Below are positions 33,476 through 45,200 of a stretch of DNA of 64,000 nucleotides, piece after piece. The position numbers were made by a program, and so were the translations under genes. Source of the DNA: Astropecten irregularis (taxonomy: Eukaryota; Echinodermata; Asteroidea; Paxillosida; Astropectinidae); the NCBI GenBank assembly GCA_963971285.1, contig OZ020251.1:1054001-1118000 (forward strand), in the 5' to 3' direction. Each line of letters starts with the position of its first letter. Within the stretch, counting starts at the first letter, position 1. Below the pieces are notes generated by a model, which saw only the letters and a program-made list of their open reading frames with translations, was not told the DNA's origin and did not search any database.

Positions 33476-34989
33476 TATCCAGAAATAATAAGTCAATAAA
33501 TCATTAAATAATGTTTAATTATTAAGTTAAATAATTATTTAATAATAAGTTAATAATAATAATTACCGAAAATGCTACGTTTGGGTGACAATCCCATAGA
33601 CTTGTGACCGAAAATAGTTTTGATCTTGGGGTAAGATCAAAACCATTCTAAGATATGTTTTACAAAAAAAAAAATTGAGTCAGGTTTTCGCTTTTTTCTC
33701 GTGACTCAGATGTTCGATTGAGCTCAACTTTTTCATGTACATGATGAATTAGACAAAGTGCACATAGTGCTGTTCTGTGATCTTTACCATCTCATGCGCC
33801 AACAGATTCAATAGTCCAAACACGTATACACGGTGCAACGAGGGGTCGTTTTGATGACTGTCTTGTTCATATGATATGGTTAATTAGTCGACCCAGACGA
33901 ATCACTTGTTGTTCTCACAGAGAGAAATGATCAGTCGAGTCACGAATATTTCTCGACAACTCGACAGTTGTTCCGACGACTGCGCTACACGTCTAGCTAC
34001 CTGAGGCATGTTACAATTAGCCACACCCAAACTTTAACCAAACTTTCCAGTTGTCAAAAAACACGACTTTTTCTCTTATTGTCTTGGATCCATTCTTGAT
34101 TTTCCTAGTCAAATAAATGAAATTAAGTAAATAACTTTACTTCGCTGTGATCAATTTCCAGTGAATTATAACGTGTGCTGAATTGTAAATAATTTACCGA
34201 CGTATAGATAAGCAGTTCCACTAAATGCTTCTGTTTTTGTGGTGAAGTTGCATCCCTTTGCACTGCTGCGTAATTGATCTCAACAGTTAGGGAAAATGCA
34301 ATGAGTAATCATAATCCGGTATAGTCTGGTTCCCAGTGTCCAAAGATTCCCCGACGACTCTTCAATTCCTAGAATTGAGAGTCGGGGATTCTTGGTCTGG
34401 GAACCAGACTAAACCCGGTGGTGCGGTATGAAAAAAGACCTGAGTAATACGATTTGCAGTAAACATCATTATCATGTACACTCTCAGAGTGCTTAGTTCA
34501 AACGTCATAATATGGTTGCACCCAAGTAAATCATCTCCCATAGACAATTCATAAATCCTTATACAGCTGTTCAAGTTGCACAACAAAATGATGATGAACA
34601 TGTCACCTTTCATTTTCTTTTCATTTTATGGTGACTGGGTTGATCGTTGAATTTTTGAGATATACTCATTCTCAGCTGACCGCCCCTAAAACAAGGTATG
34701 GATCACTCCAGTTAAAGAAGCCATTAAAAAAAAAAAACATAACTCTGCAAAGCGGCTGAAATAGACCCACTTCCTCACCCAATTGCATCACAAATGGTCT
34801 CAGGTGGAAGCCCAGAGTCCAGGCAGGAGGTCCAGTGCCATAATTCTTCAATCCCTCATTTTTATAGTTCTCAGAACTCTCTTATTTAAACTATATTGAG
34901 TGCTTAACTTGTAGTAATGAGCTCAGCGGACGGATTTTGGGACTATTTACTTGGGTGCACCCTTATGTGATTGATGTGCGGTGCATGTT

Positions 34990-35041
34990 GCGCATGCGCA
35001 CTGCATAACGTTTCCTGCTCGCCACTCATCATTTCCCGCCA
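34990..35041 (+). promoter_or_regulatory. NRF-1-like and E2F-like sites upstream of gene C
   Basis: GCGCATGCGC (34990-34999) and TTTCCCGCC (about 35032-35040), at about the same distance from the ATG as in genes A and B. Confidence 0.45.
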
Positions 35042-35273
35042 TTTTTACCGAGTCTGCTGAACTTGGCTGGTGTACTTTTCGTGGGACACAATCCAACAAA
35101 TTCCATTTGTACTTTCTGATTTTCTGGTAAACGAGTTGGATGATAATAAGGATAAAGGGAAGCTGCTACCAATTATTCTGGTTGTCATCTTTGTCACTGT
35201 TCGGCGTGTTGTGTATTTCCCGGTTGGTGTTAGTGCATGCATCGACTCCGTACGTCGGTCGGTGGTAATCACA

Positions 35274-38200
35274 ATGGCGTCCAGCAGCGAAGATGACAGT
35301 AAATCGAATAAAATCGTCTTCCTGTACCACGAGAATGATGAACAGAAGTACGATGATATTAAAAGTGTTCTAGATAAACCAGCAGAGGAAAAGTACTTTG
35401 AAATCTGTTCCTACGATGACATAATACCTGGAGGTCGCAAAATCTCTTCCCTTTGTGGTCTTATCGAGCAGGGGTCCATCATAGTCATGATTGTGACTAG
35501 AAAATTCATCGAAAATAATATGAAAGAATACGAGAGAGAACTATCCTTGTCGGAAACAATTGAGAAAGGGCGCTTCCTTATTCCTATCAAATACGATGAT
35601 TGTGCGGACATATACCCAGTTACTCTGAAAGTTTTTACTGACATTGATGGATCAAAGGATGTGGATTACATCGCTAAGAAAATCCTGCAAACAGTCGACC
35701 ACCATAACGAGGTAGGCCTAGGTCTGCAATACAGTTGATAGAACTTTCCAAATAATATCGGTTTAATACATATTGGTGGTTGCAAACTTAACTGCAACTT
35801 AAATCACTGTGTGCTGTGAGTTCATGTCATGTCATGTGTTGCTCTTAATTCGGGTTCGACCATACAGGCAATAGTAATTCAATATTGCATCTGACCACCA
35901 GCGGTTTTGATAAAAGCACGACGCACCCATTCGTCAATGTTGTGACGGACCAAAGGCTTCAATGACGGTACCCTGAGTCAGAAATTTGTTGTAAATGACC
36001 CATCCATGACGCACCTTTCCCGGGGGTCTAATGGTGCGTCTTACAACTGACAGCTGCATAAGATAAGAACAAAAGACTGCACTTTTTTGTATAATTTCAG
36101 AATAGCCTATTGAACTTACAAGTTACACCACTCAGAACAACTAATTTGTTGGTTTAATTCAAAATAATGTGTTTATAATAATTACAAATTATGACCAAAG
36201 TAAATTCCGTATGGTGAACAAAGCAAACATTCAACTTTGTTAGGAATTTGGAGGACTGAGTGTCGATATGCTCTGTATTTCATTTCTTAAACATTTGCCC
36301 ACAACTTCCACTTGGGCTTTTGTATTCTGAACACACTGACAAATTTTCTTAATTTTTTTTTTGGGTTTGTATTTTTGATTCAGAAGAATACTTCCTCTTC
36401 TATGCTTGATGGTCCACAACGTGTCGATGTCCAAATCATTAATCAGTACAAAGCCAAAAAGGACACACTAATAGAAAAGGCTGCATCTGCTCTGATCGAT
36501 CGCTATGGTCTTGACAATAAAATGAAGGAACTACACAAGGAAATGGAAGGCAATGTCAGGAAGGAATTAGGCCTAAAAAAAAAACTTGTCCCGGTTCCCG
36601 AGTCTGCCGGTGAGCATTGCCCATGTAGCCAGGGTGAACTGTGGAAAAAGGTGATTTTCAAGGAAAAGTATTGGGCTATAGGAGAAAATGGACTAAAGAA
36701 ACCAGATCCTTTGCGGAATATTGGCAAATGTCCCGATAAGAAGCACACTCTTGAGATTCATAAACTTTACAATACTAACGGATACCTAAAACTTGCATCA
36801 GTGTTTCTGCCCAACCAACCAACTGGTGATAGTGATAACGCTAAACAACTATCTGAATGCATGGACGTTGCAGGAATTCTGCACCTTCTGACGAGATGTA
36901 AACCCATGATTGACATTGGCCCATCATATTGTGACATCGTGGGGAAGTTAAAAGACGTAAGTTAGTAGGTCTTTCAGACATTTGTTTTCATCGTGGGTAT
37001 AGTAGCCTCAGTAGGGTAAAACATTGTTTCAATAAACTTAGTTATACTCGGGTGGTAATAATCTGTTAATAAAGGAAAAACCGGTCACTTCAAGGGTTCT
37101 GCCACAAGTGGATTTTGTTATGTAAACAACTAAGGATATTTGTAATGTAACTGATTGTCTCAAGTTATGTGTACATGTATTATGATCACAAAAATACGCT
37201 TGAAAAAAATTATCAGTGAAGCAGGGATTAATCTGGAGAAAACCAATGGTCCGATCGTAGTTTTCATGGCATCAGCCTGGCCGGCCCAGTAATGGAAGGA
37301 ATCACACATTCCTAAGACTGGGTGATACAGGCTCAGTGGCTCTGGCCACTGGACAAAATGTTATACATTAGGCGTTATGATGAAATGGTTTTGATGTTCT
37401 TTTTTTTTGGGGGGGGGGGATTCTGTAGACAAAATAATATCTACTGTGTTCGATACCATAACTGGAAGATATAGACATCGAAATACTTCCGAAACTACTT
37501 TTATGTTAATAGTTTCTTTTGAAAAAAAAACATGTATTCTATTTTTCACCTGTATGACAGTTGAAGAAACTGCGCAATGATACGGCTCATTGTCCACTCA
37601 GGATCACCAAAGACAGCAAAGAAATGCTCCGAGAATTGGGGAAGAATATTAAAAGAGCCATGTACAGCGTGCTAGAATGTGACAACTATAACCAATTCTG
37701 CGTCGAAATTGATCAGGTAGAGTCTTCTATAATAAATTCATTATTTTCCGAAAGAGTCTATTATAGTTAAACCAACAGCAACAAAGCATACCATGCACTT
37801 AAAAGCAAAAACCAAACCCCAAAACAGTCGGATAAAGGCTTTTACTTCATCATTGATTGACTTTTTGCCCCGTATACTGTTGAGTTCAAAGAACATACCC
37901 AAACAGAAATGTTCACAGATTTACGTATAACTTTCAGGATATGAAGATGCATGGTGCTGGTCAGAAACATACAGTTAAAAATTCCGCCTGAAATGGTGTA
38001 TTTATCCAGAAATCGGTAAAACAAAGACTGGAAACAGTTTTGATCTCGGGGTAAGATCAAAACCTATCTTTATGTTTTATAAGAAAAATTGAGTCGGGTT
38101 TTCGCTATTTTCTCGTGACTCAGATGTCCGATTTAGCTCAAACGTTTATTATTGTATGTACATGTATGATTAGACAAAGTGCTAGTGTTGTTCTGTGACC

Positions 38201-38386
38201 TTTACCAATCAGTATTACACCCGAACTAAACTCTGAGTAATTTTGATTGTGTCTCCACAGATGGTGAATGCGGATTTGACACTGACTCTTCCGCCTGAAG
38301 GCGAGGCTAGTGTAACAATACAACCTACTCAATCTACCAGTACTGACGTCATGCCAAATATTCAGGATCTGGACTTGACTGAGTAA
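35274..38386 (+). CDS. TIR-HEPN fusion protein, gene C (four exons, 430 aa)
   Basis: Exons 35274-35711, 36384-36956, 37561-37716 and 38261-38386 join in phase 0 (donors gtaggc, gtaagt, gtagag). The frame is also open upstream to 35070, but the ATG at 35274 has the good context shared with A and B (acaATGG).

TIR features: KIVFLY (13-18), SYDDIIPG (46-53), SIIVMIVT (68-75) and Glu87 at the conserved helix position. HEPN features: CPCSQGELW, YWAIGENG, IHKLYN and LRNDTAH (Arg342, His347). Exon 2 carries only one linker unit and has a more divergent stretch before exon 3 (TRCKPMIDIG in place of LRCNIG).

The 41-residue tail ends DLDLTE and probably shows the ancestral C-terminus, because copy 0 and gene A have lost parts of it by small indels. 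The gene converges on the complete reductase gene, about 3.8 kb away. Confidence 0.8.
35712..36383 (+). other. Intron 1 of gene C
   Basis: About 670 bp. It is similar to intron 1 of A and B but carries a private insert (about 35915-36050) with GACGCACC repeated in both orientations. No other feature is seen. Confidence 0.6.
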
Positions 38387-39093
38387 GTCCTCAGACACTG
38401 AAGAACCAGTCAAGGCCGGTCCTGCCGTTGATTTCACAAAGAGCTGCGATGCATCGTAGCGCTGCGATGATTCATAACTTATTGTGATGTTTCGTAAGTA
38501 ACGATAAGTTTGGTGAAATCGGAGGCAGAACTTTTTTTCTGAATATCGTGAGAACGTACCCGTACGTTGAGTGGAGAGTTTCGCGTTTTGAACTCTCAGC
38601 CCTGAGAAGATACTCAGAAGGTGCAAAGAAACCTTCGTAATGTGGTATTTGTGGTATTTGTTATAATCCAGAGAATTCAATTACAAATTTTAACTCTCGA
38701 TCTTGAAAAGAATAATAACTGAGTTGGGGCGAAGAAGGCGGCAATGTGATCAACAGAGGAAGAGCACCCATAGGCTAATTCTTAGATTCACCTCACAGAA
38801 AAGGACGTGTAGGCCCTTACTCGTATTATTACAGGTCAACAGTTCATACTGGACGGCAATGTTTGTGTAAAATATTTCTTTTTGTCATATTGTACAGTAT
38901 ATGTAACAAGCAAAACAAAAAGCTGTATTTGAATAGGCCTACCTTGAAAATCGCACCAGCTGTTTTCGGCCAAGTTGTGTGTCTTAGGTTCTAAGGTACA
39001 TTAGAGAATACCAGGCAGAATACACCAAAGGTTGACAAAATGGTGGCTATAAGGGCTGGTCGAACTTGGCTTAAAATACTGTCCAGAGCCTAT
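38387..39093. other. 3' flank of gene C
   Basis: Shares a palindromic block (CGTAGCGCTGCGATG near 38455) with the flank of gene B. No gene is seen; the minus-strand open frame at 38138-38680 runs over exon 4 and this repeat and is not supported. Confidence 0.5.
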
Positions 39094-39600
39094 GGGCGTT
39101 TACGAAACAGAGACAGCCTCCAGCTCTGTCATCCATTATGCTGAAAATATAGGTTGTGGTTTTTCATGGAAGCTGAAGCTCTGTTTTCCTTTTCAAACTA
39201 GAAAATATACTTCCCTACCGCTGCCAAAAGCCTCTATTGTGATATCCGTTATTTCAGAATGGATTCATGAAATGGAGCTGGAGCCCGAGACGCGCAACGG
39301 AGCCTATAGTATGGGCCTTTACGAAACATGGCTTGCGGCTAGGCTAGGTACTTATTTTGCTACCGCAATTGGAGGCCCACAAAACGAAATGAAGGGATTG
39401 GGGCCCAATCCCTTCATTTCGTTTTATTGGGCCACTTGGTGATGCAGAAGAAAGAATACAGCTTCGCCATGTATCTCAAGCCCTTCATTTCATTTCGGAT
39501 ACAAAATGGCAGTAGCAAAATAAACCCCAAGCCTATAGCCTCAAGCCTCATTTCGTAAGGGCCCTATTCCTCCGTTTCGTAAACGCCCTATTTGTCCGTG
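39094..39600. mobile_element. Nested foldback MITEs downstream of gene C
   Basis: Same arrangement as 1071-1570, with a better preserved left terminus (GGGCGTTTACGAAAC). Confidence 0.65.
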
Positions 39601-39646
39601 CAGCAAGCTAAACTACCGGCAACCAGTGTTCCTATTATCCGCCTTA

Positions 39647-39887
39647 GGGCCTTTTCCAAACCTCGGCTCCGGCTCAGGCTCCGGCTTCGGCTCCATTTCG
39701 TGACTCCATTTTTGAATAACAGGTATCAAAATAGAGGCTTTTGGTTACGGATTGGAAGTAGATACTCTATTTCGAACAAGAAAACAGAGATTCAGCTTCA
39801 ATGAAAAGCCACAACCTACATTTTCAGCAAATGGATGACAGCCCCGGAGCCTGAGCCGGAGCCGGAGCCGAGGTTTGGAAAAGGGCC
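39647..39887. mobile_element. MITE of the same core but with GGGCCTTTTCCAAACC ends
   Basis: The left end reads GGGCCTTTTCCAAACCTCGG and the right end is its inverse. Its core (TATCAAAATAGAGGCTTTTGG) is the one found between GGGCGTTTACG ends elsewhere. Units 1 and 2 show the empty site (ATCCGCCACAATSACAATG), so this is a dated insertion. Confidence 0.75.
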
Positions 39888-40549
39888 ATAATCACAATGT
39901 GGCAATCTAAGCCTGATATGGTTTTAACAGGTCTCGCTACCTTAATAACTACTAAGGGGGCAATCTTTAATCATTGATTGGTTAGGACTAATTATATTAA
40001 ACACAGTCATCTATATATAACGTCTTTCGCATTTTCATGCATTTATTTTGATGCAATAACAGAGTCATAGTACTAGATTGAATTAACTCTCTTAATTAAG
40101 TTGCAAAATGTAAGAGAAAAATCCAAAATTCCTTGTGTAGCTTGCATATCCTATTTGTATTGCTGTAAATAAAGCATATTTTATACATAAACTAAGCCAG
40201 TTCTGCAAAATGAACCTTTTCACACACCTTTTAACTACTTAAGGCTATGACACTTAAATTGATGCGTTATCATTCTTGTATTACAGTATCCAGTACTTTC
40301 TCTCAGAAATGTATTTTATTTTTAAAAAAAAGGGGGGAAGGCAGAAGCAGGCATTTATATTCAGAATCAAGACTTATTCTGTTAGTGTATATAGGACATG
40401 TTCAATATTCCATATACTGTGTCACACTGTTGGACTAAATGAGTTTTAATTAATGACCAACACTACAAGTAGGCAAGAATATTAATATGTAAAGAATGTA
40501 TAGAATTATAACGACCAATTTCAAACTGACTGCCAAGTATGGTACTTAA

Positions 40550-40917
40550 AGGTAGTATCATACTTTGGTAAGAAACCAAAACAGAAATGTTCACAGATTT
40601 ACCTATAACTTACAGGGTAGGAAGATGGTGGTGGTAGAAACATACCGTTTAAATTCTTCCGCCTGAAATGGTGTATTTATCCAGACATTAGTAAAACAAC
40701 GACCGAAAATCTTTTTGATCTTTTAAAAGATCTTTTAAAAGATCAAAAATAAAAGAAAAAGACTTAAGAAATACTGTGGCTTTTTTCACATTTTTTCTCA
40801 AAAAGTGGGCAACGTATGGGACTGAAATTTTCACAGATGACTGTTACTGTATCTTCCTTGATATTGTTGCCCATGAATCTGTATTTCTTTGACAACAACC
40901 AAAGTATGATACTACCT
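40550..40917. mobile_element. TTAA-type MITE, unit 4 copy
   Basis: TTAA at 40546-40549. A small internal duplication of GATCTTTTAAAA is private to this copy. AT-rich spacer without genes follows to 41960. Confidence 0.7.
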
Positions 40918-41964
40918 TGAACCTGTATACTCAGAGTATGTGGAACAAAAAGAAGACCAACTCCAAACTGTATATTGAGGATAATAATGGTTCATTGTAT
41001 CTCTGATATCCAATGTTTATAAAGGTACTAGTATCAGTAATTAACGATATTTGCTTTGTATTAAAAAAAATCAAACAAGTAGGCCTATTTTAACAAGCCA
41101 TATTTTGTCAAACAGATTGGACTATGCATGTACATTACTTAATGGTTTGGAAATGGACTGTGTGTATGGAATACATGTACATGTATGATGGCTTACTGAA
41201 ATGTTAGCAATACATAAATTACAAACTTTTGCCTTCTTTTATAAATGAAGTATTTTTTAATAAGCAACATTTTATACTGTAGGACAAAATATATTTTGTA
41301 AGATAGTTTTTGGGAACAAATCCTTATTTTTTTCTGCTTTTATTGACCATACCAAATTCATTTCTAAACTTATTATCTTCATTATTATTCCATAACTAGT
41401 AATCTACCTGTAACTGCTCATTGAAATAAAGTAACTTCAATAATTGAGTAACACAGAATAGTTGAAAACAAAATGTGTTTACTTGACCAACACCAGAGCA
41501 ATATGTAAATTATCTATAAATTATAGGAAGCCCATAATCAAAGCAAACTTCAAAAAGCAATATAACAGAGCCGATATTTTACAGCAATCACTCTTTTCAA
41601 TTTATGACCTAGTGATAAACAAGAATTATCAATTTATCCACCAAAAAGGAAAACCTCAAACCCACCAATTTTCATCAATGGGAGACTTTTGACTAACCAT
41701 TGTTAAACTAAAGAGGGCAAGCTTCACCAGTCTCAGGAAAATGTGTCAATTTTGCTGCCATTGCTTTCGTGCTTCAGTTTGCTGCCCTCTATCGACAGCC
41801 CGCTCCAAAGGTCTCCCATTAATGTCCCAAAGTCTTCCATTACTAATTTTTCTTTCCTATGTCTAATAAAAGGCAAGCATCATGCCTAATGTTTATCAAA
41901 GCTTTTTATCTTGCGCATGCAAATTTTTTTTTTCTCTTTGATAGCTTCCCATAATTCCATAAAT

Positions 41965-42113
41965 CTTTCCATTAGCCTTTTAGAGGTATGGCGGACACAA
42001 TAGGAAGGCACAGTTTGGTTTGGGTAAAATCCTTTGTGTTTGACTCAAATTACCCACTTCAAACAGCGCCCTCCTATTGTGTCTGCCATACTTCGAAAAG
42101 GCTAATTGGGATT
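41965..42113. repeat. Foldback element 3' of the complete CYB5R gene
   Basis: About 100 bp beyond the stop codon and probably within the 3' UTR. The arms contain GGCGGACACAATAGGA and its inverse. Confidence 0.7.
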
Positions 42114-42211
42114 TTGAAGGTTACGTAAAGCTTCTGTAAAATGCTCATGCAAATTCCAAATTATTTCCTTGGTATAAGTTTCCATGATTACACAAAGCTT
42201 TGTCATTTGGA

Positions 42212-45200
42212 CTAATAGGAAAACCTCATGTCTTCAGTGTAGCCTAGTTTCTCCAGGTTAGGCATACATGCGTAGTTGATCATTGGTGGAGGTCCACACA
42301 TGAGGATGAGAGTGTCATCACTGGGAGGAGGCATGTGGTCTCGTAGCATGTCCTCATTCACAAACCCACTGCTGTACTTCCATCCTGTAGTTCCAAATGT
42401 ACATGGGCAAACAATATCATATGCGTATAAATTGTTTGTCTGTTCTGTCAGGTGGTTGCTCACCTCAGTCAGACATTGCATTGCCACCACCTTCTACATT
42501 TGTCTGCTTGTTTGTCTGTTCTGTCAGGTGGTTGCTCACCTCAGTGAGACATGGCATTGCCACCACCTTCTACATTTGTCTGTTTGTTTGTCTATTCTGT
42601 CAGGTGGTTGCTCACCTCAGTGAGACATGGCATTGCCACCACCTTCTACATTTGTCTGCTTGTTTGTCTGTTCTGTCAGGTGGTTGCTCACCTCAGTCAG
42701 ACATGGCATTGCCACCACCTTCTACATTTGTCTGCTTGTTTGTCTGTTCTGTCAGGTGGTTGCTCACCTCAGTCAGACATGACATTGCCACCACCTTCTA
42801 CATTTGTCTGCTTGTTTGTCTGTTCTGTCAGGTGGTTGCTCACCTCAGTGAGACATGGCATTGCCACCACCTTCTACATTTGTCTGCTTGTTTGTCTATT
42901 CTGTCAGGTGGTTGCTCACCTCAGTGAGACATGGCATTGCCACCACCTTCTACATTTTGTCTGCTTGTTTGTCTGTTCTGTCAGGTGGTTGCTCACCTCA
43001 GTGAGACATGGCATTGCCACCACCTTCTACATTTGTCTGCTTGTTTGTCTGTTCTGTCAGGTGGTTGCTCACCTCAGTCACACATGGCATTGCCACCACC
43101 TTCTACATTTGTCTGCTTGTTTGTCTGTTCTGTCAGGTGGTTGCTCACCTCAGTCAGACATGGCATTGCCACCACCTTCTACATTTGTCTGCTTGTTTGT
43201 CTGTTCTGTCAGGTGGTTGCTCACCTCAGTCAGACATGACATTGCCACCACCTTCTACATTTGTCTGCTTGTTTGTCTGTTCTGTCAGGTGGTTGCTCCC
43301 CTCAGTGAGACATGGCATTGCAACCACCTTCTACATTTGTCTGCTTGTTTGTCTATTCTGTCAGGTGGTTGCTCACGTCAGTGAGACATGGCATTGCCAC
43401 CACCTTCTACATTTGTCTGTTTGTTTGTCTTTTCTGTAAGGTAGTCACTCTGATATTGACTTGAATGTAACTAACCCTCCTCTGGCCGATCCAGCGTGTA
43501 CCACAACTTGAAGCGATCACCATGCTCATCTTTGATCTCCTCCAGCTCAGGACGAAGCAAGATATCCTTCTCCGTCTTAAGATGACAGAAAAAAGCTGAT
43601 TGGTTAATGCTGCAGGATCTCAATATTCATTTCAAAAAGGAGAGTGATGATTGGTTACGATATGGAAACGCACACACTGGATTTTGCATGTAATTAAAAG
43701 ATCACTGAATATTCATGTTGACCCGAGGTCATTGTAGAGGAAAACCATTTCAGATCACATGATCTGATTTAAATATCAGCAGCGTCTCACTTCCATGGCA
43801 TTTATTATTTTTTAAACTACAAACCATTTAAAGTATCTTTGGTGTGAGGTGCTTCTCATATAAATTTGTTGAAATATAAATAAATTATGTATATTTCTAA
43901 GGAGTTGTGGTAACGTTTGTATGAAAACTGTCTCTAGGTTAATCCAGAAAAAGAGGATTATTGGCAATGAATGACGTACCTGGTTTGCAAAGAGCAGCCA
44001 GAGTTGGCTTGGATCAGCAGGATCTTTCAAGACTTGACGGATGAGCTGAAGCATTGGAGTGATTCCTTCATACACAAAATTAAACACCAAATTAATACTG
44101 TGAAGATACCATCAAACAATGGTGTGGTTTCGTACCCATAGTGCGAGATGTGGTGGTCACCATGACACATGACACTTGTGGCACGTATTATTTATTATTC
44201 ACAGCGTGAAATGAACTATGCATATCATGTGCAGGACGGCATAGAATGGTGGCACAGGAGGGACATCACACATCACATATTTGTGATGTTTGATACATCG
44301 TACATCACAAAATAACAAATATCTGCACATGCTTTGTGATGTGCAATGTTTGCACAAATATCTGTGCACACAATGACATGTGAAACATCGTAGGCTACAT
44401 TATTTTTTGGCACAAATTTGCACACATTTTCGATATGTGTTTGTTATATGTGGCATGAGTTTTTTTAATCTTTGTTTGTTTAGTTATGGTACGAAGAACT
44501 CCAAGTGAAAAATAAACAAAAAGTTATTAAGACAGACAGCGGTCAAAGCACAAGAAACCTCATAAAATCCCATGAACTTCTTGAAACCTCATTAACCCTC
44601 AACAAATAACATAAAACTTCATGAAACCTCATTAAAACTCACCAAATCCCTTGAAAACCCTGAATTCTTACCTGTGCCGCCGGCAATCATTCCTATCTTC
44701 TTTGCGCTCCTCTCCACGGGATCTGTCTTTTTGTCAGCCCTGATGCTAAACTTGCCTGTGGGAAAGGGAATAAAAAGTCACACACATAAATGAAGATCTA
44801 TTCATCAGTTCCTTTGTGTCAATAAAGGCTGTCATCAATTAAATTGGGACTGATTTAATTCTTAATATCAGGTTGAGCGAACTTGGCATTCATTGACGCA
44901 ATCTTTCCATCTGTCACTGTCCGTCATCAGTGCCGATAGATCCTCAGGGTCACAGTCAATATCATCCACAATTTGGTTGATGTATGTTGTTGAGGGTCTC
45001 CCACGGCTTGTCTTTCTCAGGTTGCCAAAGCATCAGGGGCCAATTTCATACAGCTGTTTTAAGCATCAAAATTTGCTTAAGCACCAAAAACCTTAATAAA
45101 TAAAATCAGTATGCCAGGCAAAACTCCTTGCAAATGTTATGCCAGGGTGTGCTCAGCAAACAATGGCCAAATACAAGTTTAAAACAGTAAACAACACATG

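Larger units (their letters stand above)
32079..34980. other. Unit spacer upstream of gene C
   Basis: Nearly identical to the unit 1 spacer. It holds a second hammerhead-like insert (33425-33475), the palindrome at 34322-34410 and a short telomere-like tract (32809-32828). No gene is supported. Confidence 0.5.
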
